Shown piece after piece: positions 1-7,721 of a stretch of 18,944 nt of DNA (the stretch's first letter is position 1; every line of letters starts with the position of its first letter). The position numbers and the translations under genes were made by a program. The stretch covers positions 1 through 18,944 of the forward strand of contig DAOUZV010000006.1 of assembly GCA_030665485.1 (NCBI GenBank). Direction: 5' to 3'. The notes beneath the pieces were generated by a model, which made no database searches, was not told the DNA's origin, and saw nothing but the letters and a program-made list of their open reading frames with translations. The stretch is from Chloroflexota bacterium. Lineage in GTDB: Bacteria > Chloroflexota > Dehalococcoidia > JABGRK01.

Positions 1-2231
1 ATGAACGTCTGGCCGAGCTGCTCAGTGATGAGAATATTGCATTCACATTGTTGGAAGATGACCCGCCCGCATCGGCTGGTGTGATACTGACCCATGGCTC
101 GCTCAACACGGGCTGGAGCTTGGCGGAAAACGTTGTTCTGCTCACTGACAACGAAATATTCGGGGTGGTAAAGAAACAACGAGGGCAGGGTAAGCATGTG
201 TCAGCCAAAAGATACGCTGATTTCCTCTCCGCCATATCGGTTGGAGATTACATAGTCCACACTGATCATGGTATTGGCAGATTCGGCGGCATGACCAACA
301 TGTCCACACACGGCAACGAACGCGAGTTTCTGATACTGGAGTATGCGGAGGGAGATAAGCTCTACGTTCCCACAGACCAGGTGGAAAACGTTAGCCGCTA
401 CGTTGGCTCCGGCGGTGGTGCGCCGTCTCTTACCCGCCTGGGAACCCAGCAGTGGCTGAAAGCAAAGCAGAAGGTGGAAAAACGCGCCGGTGAGATTGCC
501 CGTGAGCTGATGGAGCTTTATTCGGAAAGGCAAATAGTATCCGGCTATTCGTTTTCTGCCGATAACGTCTGGCAGCAGGAACTGGAGGCATCCTTCCCTT
601 ATATCGAGACCAAAGATCAGCTTGAGGCCATAAACGCGGTCAAGGAAGATATGGAACGGGCCAAGCCGATGGACAGGCTTGTCTGCGGCGATGTGGGTTA
701 TGGCAAGACAGAGGTGGCAATTCGCTCTACGTTCAAGGCGGTAATGGATGGGGTGCAGGTGGCAGTTCTGGTTCCCACCACTATCCTTGCACAGCAGCAC
801 TTCACCACGTTTACCGAGCGCCTCGGCGCTTTTCCTGTAACCATCGAGGTCTTGAGCCGATTCAGGTCTGACAAAGAGCAGCACGATGTTTTGCGCAGGC
901 TTGAAAAAGGCGAGGTTGATGTATGCATAGGCACCCATCGCTTGCTGCAGAAAGACGTCGCTTTTAAAAATCTGGGGCTGGTGATTATAGACGAGGAGCA
1001 GCGCTTTGGTGTGGAGCACAAAGAGCGGCTAAAAAAGATGCGTAGCGAGGTGGATGTTTTAACAATGACGGCAACGCCGATCCCGCGCACGTTGCACATG
1101 GCGCTTACGGGTGTGCGCGATATGAGCGTTATGGAAACGCCGCCGGAGGAGCGTTTGCCCATTAAAACCTATGTAGCCGAATACGACGAAGAGCTAATCA
1201 GGGAAGCGATACTTCGCGAGCTCGACCGCGGCGGACAGGTCTTTTTTGTCCATAACCGGGTGCAAACCATATCCCACGTTGCGACAAAGCTCATGGAGAT
1301 TATCCCTGAGGCCAGAGTCGCCATTGGCCACGGCCAGATGCCGGAAAGAAGGCTGGAGCAGGTCATGCTCGACTTCGCATCTGGTACAAGCGATGTGTTG
1401 GTCTGCTCCACCATTATCGAATCCGGGCTGGATATGCCTAACGTAAACACACTCATCATCAACCAGGCGGATAAGCTGGGCCTGTATCAACTGTATCAAC
1501 TACGTGGTCGCGTGGGACGTGGTACCAACCGTGCCTATGCATATTTCCTCTACAGACAGGGCAAAGAGCTTACCGATACCGCTCAGGCGCGTCTTAAGAC
1601 CATCTTTCAGGCTACCGAGCTTGGTGCCGGCTTTCAGATTGCGATGAAGGACCTGGAAATTCGTGGTGCTGGCAACATACTGGGCTCTGAGCAGAGCGGT
1701 CATATAGCTGCCGTCGGCTTCGATATGTACTCGCGCATGCTGGCCGAGGCGGTGCGCAGGCTTAAAGAAGAAAAAGGTTTTGCCAAAGATGAAAAGCCAG
1801 CTGAGTATATGCATCCCTCCATCGACCTGCCTCTAGCTGCCCATATCCCCGAGTATTACGTTGATAATTTGGATGTGCGTTTGTCACTATATCAGCGTTT
1901 GTCCAAAATAACGTCGCTTGAAGAAATTGACGAGATAACAAAGGAATTCAAGGACAGATTCGGCGCTTACCCTAATGCAGTCGAAAGCCTGCTTTATGCC
2001 ATCAAAGTGAAAATACTCGGTGGCTATGCTGGCGTTGAAAGCATATCCACCGACAGCAATCAGATCATGCTAAAAATGAATGAAGGCGTGGGTCTCAATA
2101 AAGAAATGCTGTTAACATCCGGCGTCAAAGTGGGTACCGGGTTTGTGTGGCTGGATGTGGATTATCTCAGAACAAGGTGGCAGTCGGTTCTATTTAAAAC
2201 ATTAGAAAAAATGGCGGCCATAGGTAAGTAG
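1..2231 (+). CDS. mfd: Transcription-repair coupling factor Mfd, C-terminal part (5' end outside window)
   Basis: Mfd is a DNA translocase that dislodges RNA polymerase stalled at lesions and recruits UvrA. The reading frame (first full codon at position 3) is already open at the window edge, so the N-terminal UvrB-like part is missing. About 742 residues remain of a family length near 1,150. In order I see a CarD-like RNAP-interaction domain (VGDYIVHTDHGIGRF, about 235-290), and a superfamily 2 helicase core with Walker A GDVGYGKT at 687-710, a DEEQ box at 990-1001 and the TATPIPRTL motif near 1068. The C-terminal TRCF domain (YYVDNLDVRLSLYQRL, about 1855-1900) follows. An apparent TTG start at 48 is only an internal codon, because coding sequence continues upstream. 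The gene is convergent with the operon at 2269 and its last codons lie inside that operon's terminator. Identification is very secure. Confidence 0.97.
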   Translation, partial: ERLAELLSDENIAFTLLEDDPPASAGVILTHGSLNTGWSLAENVVLLTDNEIFGVVKKQRGQGKHVSAKRYADFLSAISVGDYIVHTDHGIGRFGGMTNMSTHGNEREFLILEYAEGDKLYVPTDQVENVSRYVGSGGGAPSLTRLGTQQWLKAKQKVEKRAGEIARELMELYSERQIVSGYSFSADNVWQQELEASFPYIETKDQLEAINAVKEDMERAKPMDRLVCGDVGYGKTEVAIRSTFKAVMDGVQVAVLVPTTILAQQHFTTFTERLGAFPVTIEVLSRFRSDKEQHDVLRRLEKGEVDVCIGTHRLLQKDVAFKNLGLVIIDEEQRFGVEHKERLKKMRSEVDVLTMTATPIPRTLHMALTGVRDMSVMETPPEERLPIKTYVAEYDEELIREAILRELDRGGQVFFVHNRVQTISHVATKLMEIIPEARVAIGHGQMPERRLEQVMLDFASGTSDVLVCSTIIESGLDMPNVNTLIINQADKLGLYQLYQLRGRVGRGTNRAYAYFLYRQGKELTDTAQARLKTIFQATELGAGFQIAMKDLEIRGAGNILGSEQSGHIAAVGFDMYSRMLAEAVRRLKEEKGFAKDEKPAEYMHPSIDLPLAAHIPEYYVDNLDVRLSLYQRLSKITSLEEIDEITKEFKDRFGAYPNAVESLLYAIKVKILGGYAGVESISTDSNQIMLKMNEGVGLNKEMLLTSGVKVGTGFVWLDVDYLRTRWQSVLFKTLEKMAAIGK

Positions 2232-2239
2232 CCGCCATT
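2205..2239 (-). terminator. Rho-independent terminator of the minus-strand metF/receiver operon, inside the 3' end of mfd
   Basis: Perfect 9-bp inverted repeat AATGGCGGC (2210-2218) / GCCGCCATT (2231-2239) with a 12-nt loop. Read on the minus strand the stem runs straight into a T-run (complement of the A-run 2206-2211). It lies 30 bp after the stop of the double-receiver gene. The hairpin spans the last codons and stop of mfd. On the plus strand no T-run follows, so it terminates mainly the minus-strand transcripts. Confidence 0.75.
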
Positions 2240-2268
2240 AGTTAATATCTCAAACCGCGTATTAGTGG

Positions 2269-3141
2269 CTAGTGAGTCAAGCCCTCTTTCCAGTTGGCCG
2301 TTACGTAGGCGAACGATTTTGGGAAGTATCTGCCCGCATCAACCGCTTTTATGCCGGTTATTAGGTCTGAACTGGCCGCTTTTTTGGGGATGAATCCTTG
2401 CGCCCCCGCCTGTTTGGCAACGAACATGTTCTCCTCATCATCAAACTGGGTCAGTATCAGCACCTTGGTGTCGGGGTTGGTCTTGCTTATCTGCTTGGTG
2501 GCCTCAAGCCCGCTCATCACCGGCATGACGATGTCCATCAACGTAACGTTGGGCATAAGCCTTGCCACTTTATCAATCGCATCCTTGCCGTTGTCGGCCT
2601 CGCCTATTACCTCGATGTCCTTCTGCAGTGCCAGCACAGCGCAGATGCCGTTTCTTACCATGGTGTGGTCGTCCACAACCAGCACCTTGATCATGCGCAA
2701 TGCCTGCTCCAGCAGACTGTGGATGCGTGGAGCCAGCGACGCCGGCTCGATGGGCTTGGATACATACTCGTCCGCCTCAAGCTGCATCCCCTCAAACCAC
2801 CTCCATCCCCTTATCGGCCTTTCCTCGTATATGGCATCGATTACCACTAGTGGCGTGTCCTTGTATCTGGAGTGGCTTTTCATCCACTGGTGCAGAGAAA
2901 ATGCCTCGCCCGCCGGAGTGATGGTGCCAATAACCACGATGTCGGGGTCCTGATGCATCAGCTCCTGAGCCTGCGGTTTACTGTCGGTGCATATTACCTC
3001 GTAGTCTTTAGCCTCAAACGTTCGCTTACACGCCTCTACAAAATCGGGCTCATCATCCACAAGCAGTACCTTTCTTTTTTGCTTGCCGTTCTGCTGTACC
3101 GCCTTGGGCACTTTTTTCTTTTTAGGTTTGCTTTCTGTCAT
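2269..3141 (-). CDS. Tandem receiver protein: degenerate receiver fused to an intact NarL-type receiver, no output domain
   Basis: A 290-residue protein made of two receiver domains. The start at 3141 (MTESKPKKKK) follows a strong AAGGAGG at 3150-3156; the frame is open 44 codons further upstream but that part overlaps metF. After a basic 20-residue leader, receiver 1 (about 23-145) keeps the acidic pair D29-D30 and the Lys of VSKP (K129). Its phosphorylation site reads DIVVIGTITP, with Gly72 where the Asp should be, so it is probably a pseudo-receiver. Receiver 2 (about 150-278) is intact: D157-D158, phospho-acceptor D203 in LMDIVMP, T231 and K253/K254. No DNA-binding or enzymatic domain follows. 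It is the last gene of the operon, 41 bp after metF, and may be a phosphate sink, a partner-binding adaptor or a regulator of the enzyme complex. Domain assignment is secure; role unknown. Confidence 0.88.
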   Translation of the reverse strand: MTESKPKKKKVPKAVQQNGKQKRKVLLVDDEPDFVEACKRTFEAKDYEVICTDSKPQAQELMHQDPDIVVIGTITPAGEAFSLHQWMKSHSRYKDTPLVVIDAIYEERPIRGWRWFEGMQLEADEYVSKPIEPASLAPRIHSLLEQALRMIKVLVVDDHTMVRNGICAVLALQKDIEVIGEADNGKDAIDKVARLMPNVTLMDIVMPVMSGLEATKQISKTNPDTKVLILTQFDDEENMFVAKQAGAQGFIPKKAASSDLITGIKAVDAGRYFPKSFAYVTANWKEGLTH

Positions 3142-3182
3142 GGCTGGTACCTCCTTCTTGGTGAAAGTAGACCTGTTTTTGA

Positions 3183-4085
3183 TTATGCCTTCACACTTAC
3201 CGAGCGTGCCATTTCTATGATCTCGGGCACGATGCCCTCGTTGCCAACGGCCATAAGGTGTACGCCGTGGCAAAGCTTCTCTTCTTCTATCGTTTTTATC
3301 GTTCTGGCAGCGATTTCTTTGCCCTTGGCAAGACCTTTGCCCTTTTCCACAGCAGCCAGTTCATCAATTAAATTCTGCGGCACCATAATGCCCGGCACGT
3401 TGGCGTTCATGTACTTGGCCATTCTTGCTGATGAAAGAACGATGATTCCCGCAAGGATCTTAACTGGGAACTGGGATGCATACTGCACAAACATGCGCAA
3501 CTTACTCAAGTCAAAGATGCCCTGCGTCTGGAAAAACTGCGCTCCGGCGCTGACCTTCTTATCGAACTTCACAAGCTGTGGCTCGATGAAGTCTGCCTCT
3601 GGATGAACGGTTGAGCCAATGCAGAAGCTTGGCACACCCGTAATCTCATTTCCTCCCATATCAAAGCCGGATTCCAAAGTTCTTATCAGCTTTATCAGCT
3701 GTACCGAATCGATGTCAAAAACCGGCTTTGCCTCCTTATGGTCTCCCACTTCTATGGAATCTCCGGTCAGTGTGAGTACGTTGTGCACGCCGCGCTGGCA
3801 GGCAAACATAAGGTCTGCCTGCAGTGCCAGCCGGTTGCGGTCGCGGCAGGTCATCTGCAATATGGGCTCGCCGCCATGCTCCTTGACCACCAGACAACCG
3901 CCCAGAGACGGATAGCGCAGCACCGAGCTCTGGTGATCGGTTACGTTGATGGCATCTACCTTGTCCCTAAGTATATCGATGTGATGGATCATCTCGGTAA
4001 TGTCGCAGCCCTTGGGCGGCCCGATTTCCGTGGTTAAGATGAATTTCCCTGAATCTAGTTTTTCTTCAAACAGTGAGTTAGGCAT
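3183..4085 (-). CDS. metF: Methylenetetrahydrofolate reductase, MetF family
   Basis: A 300-residue FAD enzyme that reduces 5,10-methylene-tetrahydrofolate to the 5-methyl form, the last step of the methyl branch of the Wood-Ljungdahl pathway and a methyl supply for methionine. The TIM-barrel landmarks are present: TEIGPPKG near the N-terminus (the family's catalytic Glu strand), INVTDHQ, the QMTCRDRNR strand, LTLTGD, and a C-terminal half ending in EIIEMARS. Start at 4085 (MPNSLFEEKL) has AGGAG at 4092-4096 six bases upstream. The frame is open 11 codons further up, but that would extend the overlap with metV. It overlaps the end of metV by 8 nt, so the two are translationally coupled. The pairing with MetV and a flavin/FeS electron-transfer protein marks the ferredoxin- or NAD(P)H-linked acetogen-type enzyme rather than the stand-alone E. 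coli type. Confidence 0.94.
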   Translation of the reverse strand: MPNSLFEEKLDSGKFILTTEIGPPKGCDITEMIHHIDILRDKVDAINVTDHQSSVLRYPSLGGCLVVKEHGGEPILQMTCRDRNRLALQADLMFACQRGVHNVLTLTGDSIEVGDHKEAKPVFDIDSVQLIKLIRTLESGFDMGGNEITGVPSFCIGSTVHPEADFIEPQLVKFDKKVSAGAQFFQTQGIFDLSKLRMFVQYASQFPVKILAGIIVLSSARMAKYMNANVPGIMVPQNLIDELAAVEKGKGLAKGKEIAARTIKTIEEEKLCHGVHLMAVGNEGIVPEIIEMARSVSVKA

Positions 4086-4761
4086 TTTCCTCTCCTGCTG
4101 CAACGTTGGATTTGACAACGATGCGCCTTGGTCTGGGTACAGCTTGGTAGTTTCTTGCCGGATAGTATCGTCTCATCTTATCCATCTGACCTAGCCTTTC
4201 CAGCCGCTGATATATGAGCATCCAGGCGCAATCCATATCCTTGCTGACCTCGCACTTGCCGTTTTTGGGTCCGGCGCATGGCCCGTTGAGTATCCCCTTG
4301 GTACACCTGGTGATGGGACAGATGCCGCCGGTTTCATCCAGGCAGCAGTCGCCGCAGGTGGCGCAGCGCTCATCCCAAACGCCGTACTCCGATGCCATGC
4401 CGTTAAAGGTGGTGTTTACGCCGGGCAGCACCGGGATATCAGGAAAGTGCTCTGCGATCGCCTGTACCCCTATCCCACACGCCAAGGATATGATGGCATC
4501 CACGCCTTCGGTTTTGGCGTCTAGCAGGTCGATAAACTCCGGATCGCATTGCCGCTTGACGGTGTATTCGAAATAGTTGTGTATGCTATCCGGGTTCTTC
4601 GCCTGTGCCAGCCTGAGTTTGTCGTGCAGGAAGGACACCTCCCGCTCACCACCGGCGCCGCAAACCGTCACGCATGTTCCACAACCCACTATCAACACCT
4701 TGGAGTAGGGGGCTATCATCTGTCTTATTGCATCCAGTGGTTTTGGTTCTGCTACTATCAA
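4078..4761 (-). CDS. metV: MetV-like protein, methylenetetrahydrofolate reductase C-terminal domain family
   Basis: A 227-residue cysteine-rich subunit normally paired with MetF in anaerobes. Family knowledge: MetV carries zinc and/or iron-sulfur sites and passes electrons to MetF. Visible here: VGCGTCVTVCGAGGE (C27, C30, C34), C95 in LACGIGVQ, and a dense cluster C133-C136-C139-C140 followed by C148, C153, C162, C170 and C178. The start is TTG at 4761: its TTGA overlaps the TGA stop of the upstream gene by 3 nt, and AGGAGG at 4769-4774 sits seven bases upstream, which fixes the start. No ATG lies near. The gene ends inside the start of metF. Position between the flavoprotein and metF supports a three-subunit reductase. 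Confidence 0.9.
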   Translation of the reverse strand: MIVAEPKPLDAIRQMIAPYSKVLIVGCGTCVTVCGAGGEREVSFLHDKLRLAQAKNPDSIHNYFEYTVKRQCDPEFIDLLDAKTEGVDAIISLACGIGVQAIAEHFPDIPVLPGVNTTFNGMASEYGVWDERCATCGDCCLDETGGICPITRCTKGILNGPCAGPKNGKCEVSKDMDCAWMLIYQRLERLGQMDKMRRYYPARNYQAVPRPRRIVVKSNVAAGEENA

Positions 4762-6866
4762 CGTTTCACCTCCTGCATTAGTACTGAGGCCAAAAATAGT
4801 CTGCTTATGGTTTCGGTAAATTCATCCAGCTTATTTGTTAGCTCTCCGTTTTGCTCACCCGTGTTGAATATGGTAAGACGCTCCTGCTCAAGGCCGATTT
4901 CGTCTAGCGCTTTTCTCACCTTGGCACTACGCTGGCCGATCCACATGTTAGTGTTTTCTCTGGCGCACTGCTCGCCACAACCGGCGATGAAAACTCCCTC
5001 GGCGCCGAGCTCAAAGGCTCGCAGTATGTGACCTGGCTCTATCTTAGCCACGCATAGCACCGGCACGATCCATATACCTGCCTTGGCTCCCCGCCATAGG
5101 TTTGCCAGCGTGCCCGTACCGAATAGGCCGTACTGGCAGCAGAAACCTATTATGGAAGGCTTAAACTCCGATTTGGAGAAAGACCGTATGGCATGTTCCA
5201 GCTCGTCGTTGATATGCAGATAGCTGCTCGGTTTGCGCATGACGATTGCCTTGGCGGGGCACTCGGCAATGCATATGCCGCAGGCCTGACATTGCTCCGA
5301 TGGTATGTGGATGGTACCGCTTTCATCCACATATGGCACGTCGTATGGGCATACCCGCAAACACGTCAGGCATGAAGCGCATTTATCCTGGAACAGTATC
5401 TCGGCGCCCATACCGCATCTGAGGCACCTTCTGGCCTCGTTTGTGGCGGATTGCCAGTTGTACACCTGCTCTACCGGCTTAAAATCCTTGGCCCGTTTCT
5501 TGGAGGATGTAACCGGGGGCTCAAGTCTTTCTATTTTCCTGATCTTTTCCACAGTATGCGAAGACAGTTCTCCGTCCATTGCTGCTACACCATCTTTGTC
5601 CAATGGATACCTGTGCTGTGCGTAGTCGTCAATGCGTTTGGCGGCACGTTTACCCGCCGCCAGTGCCTCGACAACCGTTGCCGGACCGGTCACAGCGTCT
5701 CCGCCGGCGAAAACACCCACCTTGTTAGTGATTAGCGTTTGAGGGTCAACCTGAATGGTGCTGCCCCTTCCGGTACGTACCCCGAACTCCGCCGCATTTT
5801 GAGGGGTTTGTCCGATGGCGGTAATCACGCTGTCGAACGTGGCATAGTATTCGCTGCCTTCTATCGGTACCGGGCGGCGTCTTCCCTTCTCATCAGATTC
5901 ACCCAGTTCCATTTTGATACAGGTTACTTTTAATTGGTTGCTTTCGCGCTGCACTTTTACCGGTGCCGATAAAAATTCGATTCTAATGTCTTCTTCAAGC
6001 GCTTGGCTTATCTCGGTTTCGGCTGCCGGCATCTCGGTGCGGGTACGTCGATAAAGTATGGTTACGTCGCTGGAGCCGAGCCTGAGAGCTGTTCTGGCCG
6101 CATCTATTGCTACGTTGCCTCCGCCGACAACCGCTACTTTGTTGCCCAGCGATGGCTTCAGCCCCAGATTTACCTCGCGCAAAAAAGTGGCCCCGTCTAT
6201 TACCCCGGCGCTTTCCTCTCCCTCGATGCCCATCCTCAGGCTCTGATGTGCGCCTATGGTTATGAAAACGGCCTTGTATCCCATCTCAAAAAGCAAATCA
6301 AGTGATACCACCCTGGTATTTGTCCTGATTTCCACTCCCATCTGAATCAGACGCTGCTCTTCAATATCGAGGACTTCTCTGGGGAGTCGGTACTGTGGTA
6401 TGCCCACCCGCAGCATGCCTCCTATCTCGGAGTGCGCCTCAAAGACGGTTACCTCGTATCCCATATTTCTCAAGTAATAGGCGCATGCCAGACCGGCAGG
6501 CCCTGAACCCACGATTGCAACCTTTTCCGCATGCGTGGTTTTTGCTTCTGCCTGGATCATCCTGTCGCCGCCGAACTCAAGCGCGAAGCGCTTTATCGCT
6601 TTAATGGATACGGCGCTATCTACTTGGCAGCGCCTGCACGCATCTTCACAGGCATGGGTGCAAACATATGCACAGATAGAGGGGAAAGGATTGGTGCTCC
6701 TGATAACCTGAAGCGCCTCCATGATTTTGCCCTGCGCTACCAGATCCACGTATTCACGTATATCCATGTGCAGCGGGCATGCTGCCTGACACGGGGGCAT
6801 TAGGCTGTGATCTGTAAGCTTAGATTCCTTCGGGTAGTGTTTAGTTTCAATTCTGGTAGTATGCAT
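4758..6866 (-). CDS. HdrA/GltD-like NAD(P)H-FAD oxidoreductase fused to ferredoxin and FlpD/MvhD domains
   Basis: A 702-residue electron-transfer fusion, first gene of the operon. Domains in order: an N-terminal GltD-type iron-sulfur helical domain (C26, C30, C65, C69, C73, C77, C80); a FAD site GSGPAG (120-125); a NAD(P)H site VVGGGN (246-251); a flavin-fold C-terminal motif FAGGDAVTGPA (386-396); a CLRC pair (481-484); two 4Fe-4S ferredoxin motifs (C496/499/502/506 and C526/529/532/536), each CxxCxxCxxxCP; and a FlpD/MvhD-like domain (about 572-668) with C576, C577, C605, C630 and C634. The second Cys of the usual CxxC of MvhD is missing. It probably moves electrons from NAD(P)H or ferredoxin to MetV-MetF, doing in one chain what separate HdrA and MvhD subunits do in Moorella; bifurcation is possible but not shown. 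Start at 6866 has a modest AGAGG upstream. Family sure, exact partner inferred. Confidence 0.88.
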   Translation of the reverse strand: MHTTRIETKHYPKESKLTDHSLMPPCQAACPLHMDIREYVDLVAQGKIMEALQVIRSTNPFPSICAYVCTHACEDACRRCQVDSAVSIKAIKRFALEFGGDRMIQAEAKTTHAEKVAIVGSGPAGLACAYYLRNMGYEVTVFEAHSEIGGMLRVGIPQYRLPREVLDIEEQRLIQMGVEIRTNTRVVSLDLLFEMGYKAVFITIGAHQSLRMGIEGEESAGVIDGATFLREVNLGLKPSLGNKVAVVGGGNVAIDAARTALRLGSSDVTILYRRTRTEMPAAETEISQALEEDIRIEFLSAPVKVQRESNQLKVTCIKMELGESDEKGRRRPVPIEGSEYYATFDSVITAIGQTPQNAAEFGVRTGRGSTIQVDPQTLITNKVGVFAGGDAVTGPATVVEALAAGKRAAKRIDDYAQHRYPLDKDGVAAMDGELSSHTVEKIRKIERLEPPVTSSKKRAKDFKPVEQVYNWQSATNEARRCLRCGMGAEILFQDKCASCLTCLRVCPYDVPYVDESGTIHIPSEQCQACGICIAECPAKAIVMRKPSSYLHINDELEHAIRSFSKSEFKPSIIGFCCQYGLFGTGTLANLWRGAKAGIWIVPVLCVAKIEPGHILRAFELGAEGVFIAGCGEQCARENTNMWIGQRSAKVRKALDEIGLEQERLTIFNTGEQNGELTNKLDEFTETISRLFLASVLMQEVKR

Positions 6867-7064
6867 TTTCTACCTCTTGGCCTTTAATTATTTGACGCAA
6901 AATGCCCATAGGTTTACTTGATACAGGTATGGTAAGAGGAATAAACTGTGTGGGCAATGGAGACTACCCTGGGTTAAATCCTGTTTAGCTTTGGATTATC
7001 ACTAGTAATTACCCTGGTTTATAGCGAAATGAAGGTGATTATACTGAGCGGGGAATCCATCGGG
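6867..7064 (-). promoter_or_regulatory. 198-bp leader region of the flavoprotein-metV-metF operon with two TACCCTGG repeats
   Basis: No gene is visible here. The region lies between the stop of the NarL-type regulator and the first gene of the metF operon. It holds two copies of a 12-bp motif in the same orientation: TACCCTGGGTTA at 6965-6976, whose core ACCCTGGGT is palindromic, and TACCCTGGTTTA at 7010-7021. Starts are 45 bp apart, 99-155 bp upstream of the operon's start codon. I find no convincing terminator for the regulator gene, so read-through from it into the operon is possible. No clear sigma-70 promoter stands out. The repeats are candidate operators, perhaps for the adjacent regulator; this is inference. 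Confidence 0.4.
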
Positions 7065-7721
7065 CTAGAGTTCTATGATCGCCTTGCGTATGGCGAATTT
7101 GATGAGCTCGGTCTTGTTGTGGATGTTCAGCTTGTTCATCAGGCTGGTTTTGTGCCACTCCACCGTTTTGGTGCTGATGCAGAGCATGTTGGCGATTTCC
7201 TTTGCTGTATACCCTTCCACCACCAGTTTTAGCACCTCGCGTTCCCTGTCGGTAAGCGATTGATATGCATCCTTATCTCCATTTGGCGATGTCACTTTCT
7301 GCTGACATTCCTCTATGAGCGCATTGGCTGCTGTGGGTGAGAGGTATGAATCTCCGCTGGCAACGGCCTGAATGGCGCTGGCAAGCTCGGAGAATGCCGC
7401 AGACTTGGTGACGAAGCCCCGTGCTCCGGCCTCTATGACCGGCACCACGTACTCGCTATCATCGTATTGTGTGAGTGCCAGCACCTTTGTTCTGGGGTAC
7501 TCCCTGCGTATCTTGCGGGTGGCATCCAGACCGTTCATTATGGGCATGGCTAGGTCCAGCAGCACCACATCCGGCAGAAGCTCCTTTACCTTCTCCACAG
7601 CTTCCATGCCGTTGCATGCCTCGCCCACCACCTCTATGTCGGCAGCAAGCATCAGCAGTGCGCGAATCCCATCGCGCACCAGCGTGTGGTCATCAACTAT
7701 CAAGATCCGTGTCTTCTTCAT
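7065..7721 (-). CDS. NarL/FixJ-family response regulator (receiver plus LuxR-type HTH)
   Basis: A 218-residue two-component regulator of usual family length. The receiver (about 4-122) has D10-D11, phospho-acceptor D56 in LLDLAMP, T84 and K106, so it should be active. A linker leads to a LuxR-type helix-turn-helix (about 152-212) with the hallmark LTDREREVLKL and IANMLCISTKTVEWHKTSLMNKL. Start ATG at 7721 lies inside the end of the kinase gene (29-nt overlap), which indicates coupled translation and a cognate pair. Its receiver is strikingly similar to the second receiver of the protein at 2269-3141 (shared VDDHT.VR.GI, DIEV.GEA.NG, K.L.LTQ.DD). Targets are unknown; the metF operon immediately downstream is the obvious candidate. 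Confidence 0.95.
   Translation of the reverse strand: MKKTRILIVDDHTLVRDGIRALLMLAADIEVVGEACNGMEAVEKVKELLPDVVLLDLAMPIMNGLDATRKIRREYPRTKVLALTQYDDSEYVVPVIEAGARGFVTKSAAFSELASAIQAVASGDSYLSPTAANALIEECQQKVTSPNGDKDAYQSLTDREREVLKLVVEGYTAKEIANMLCISTKTVEWHKTSLMNKLNIHNKTELIKFAIRKAIIEL

Noticed and set aside
201..1019. 272-codon open frame on the minus strand inside mfd
   Set aside because: Antisense shadow of a conserved gene; no ribosome site and no recognisable domain.
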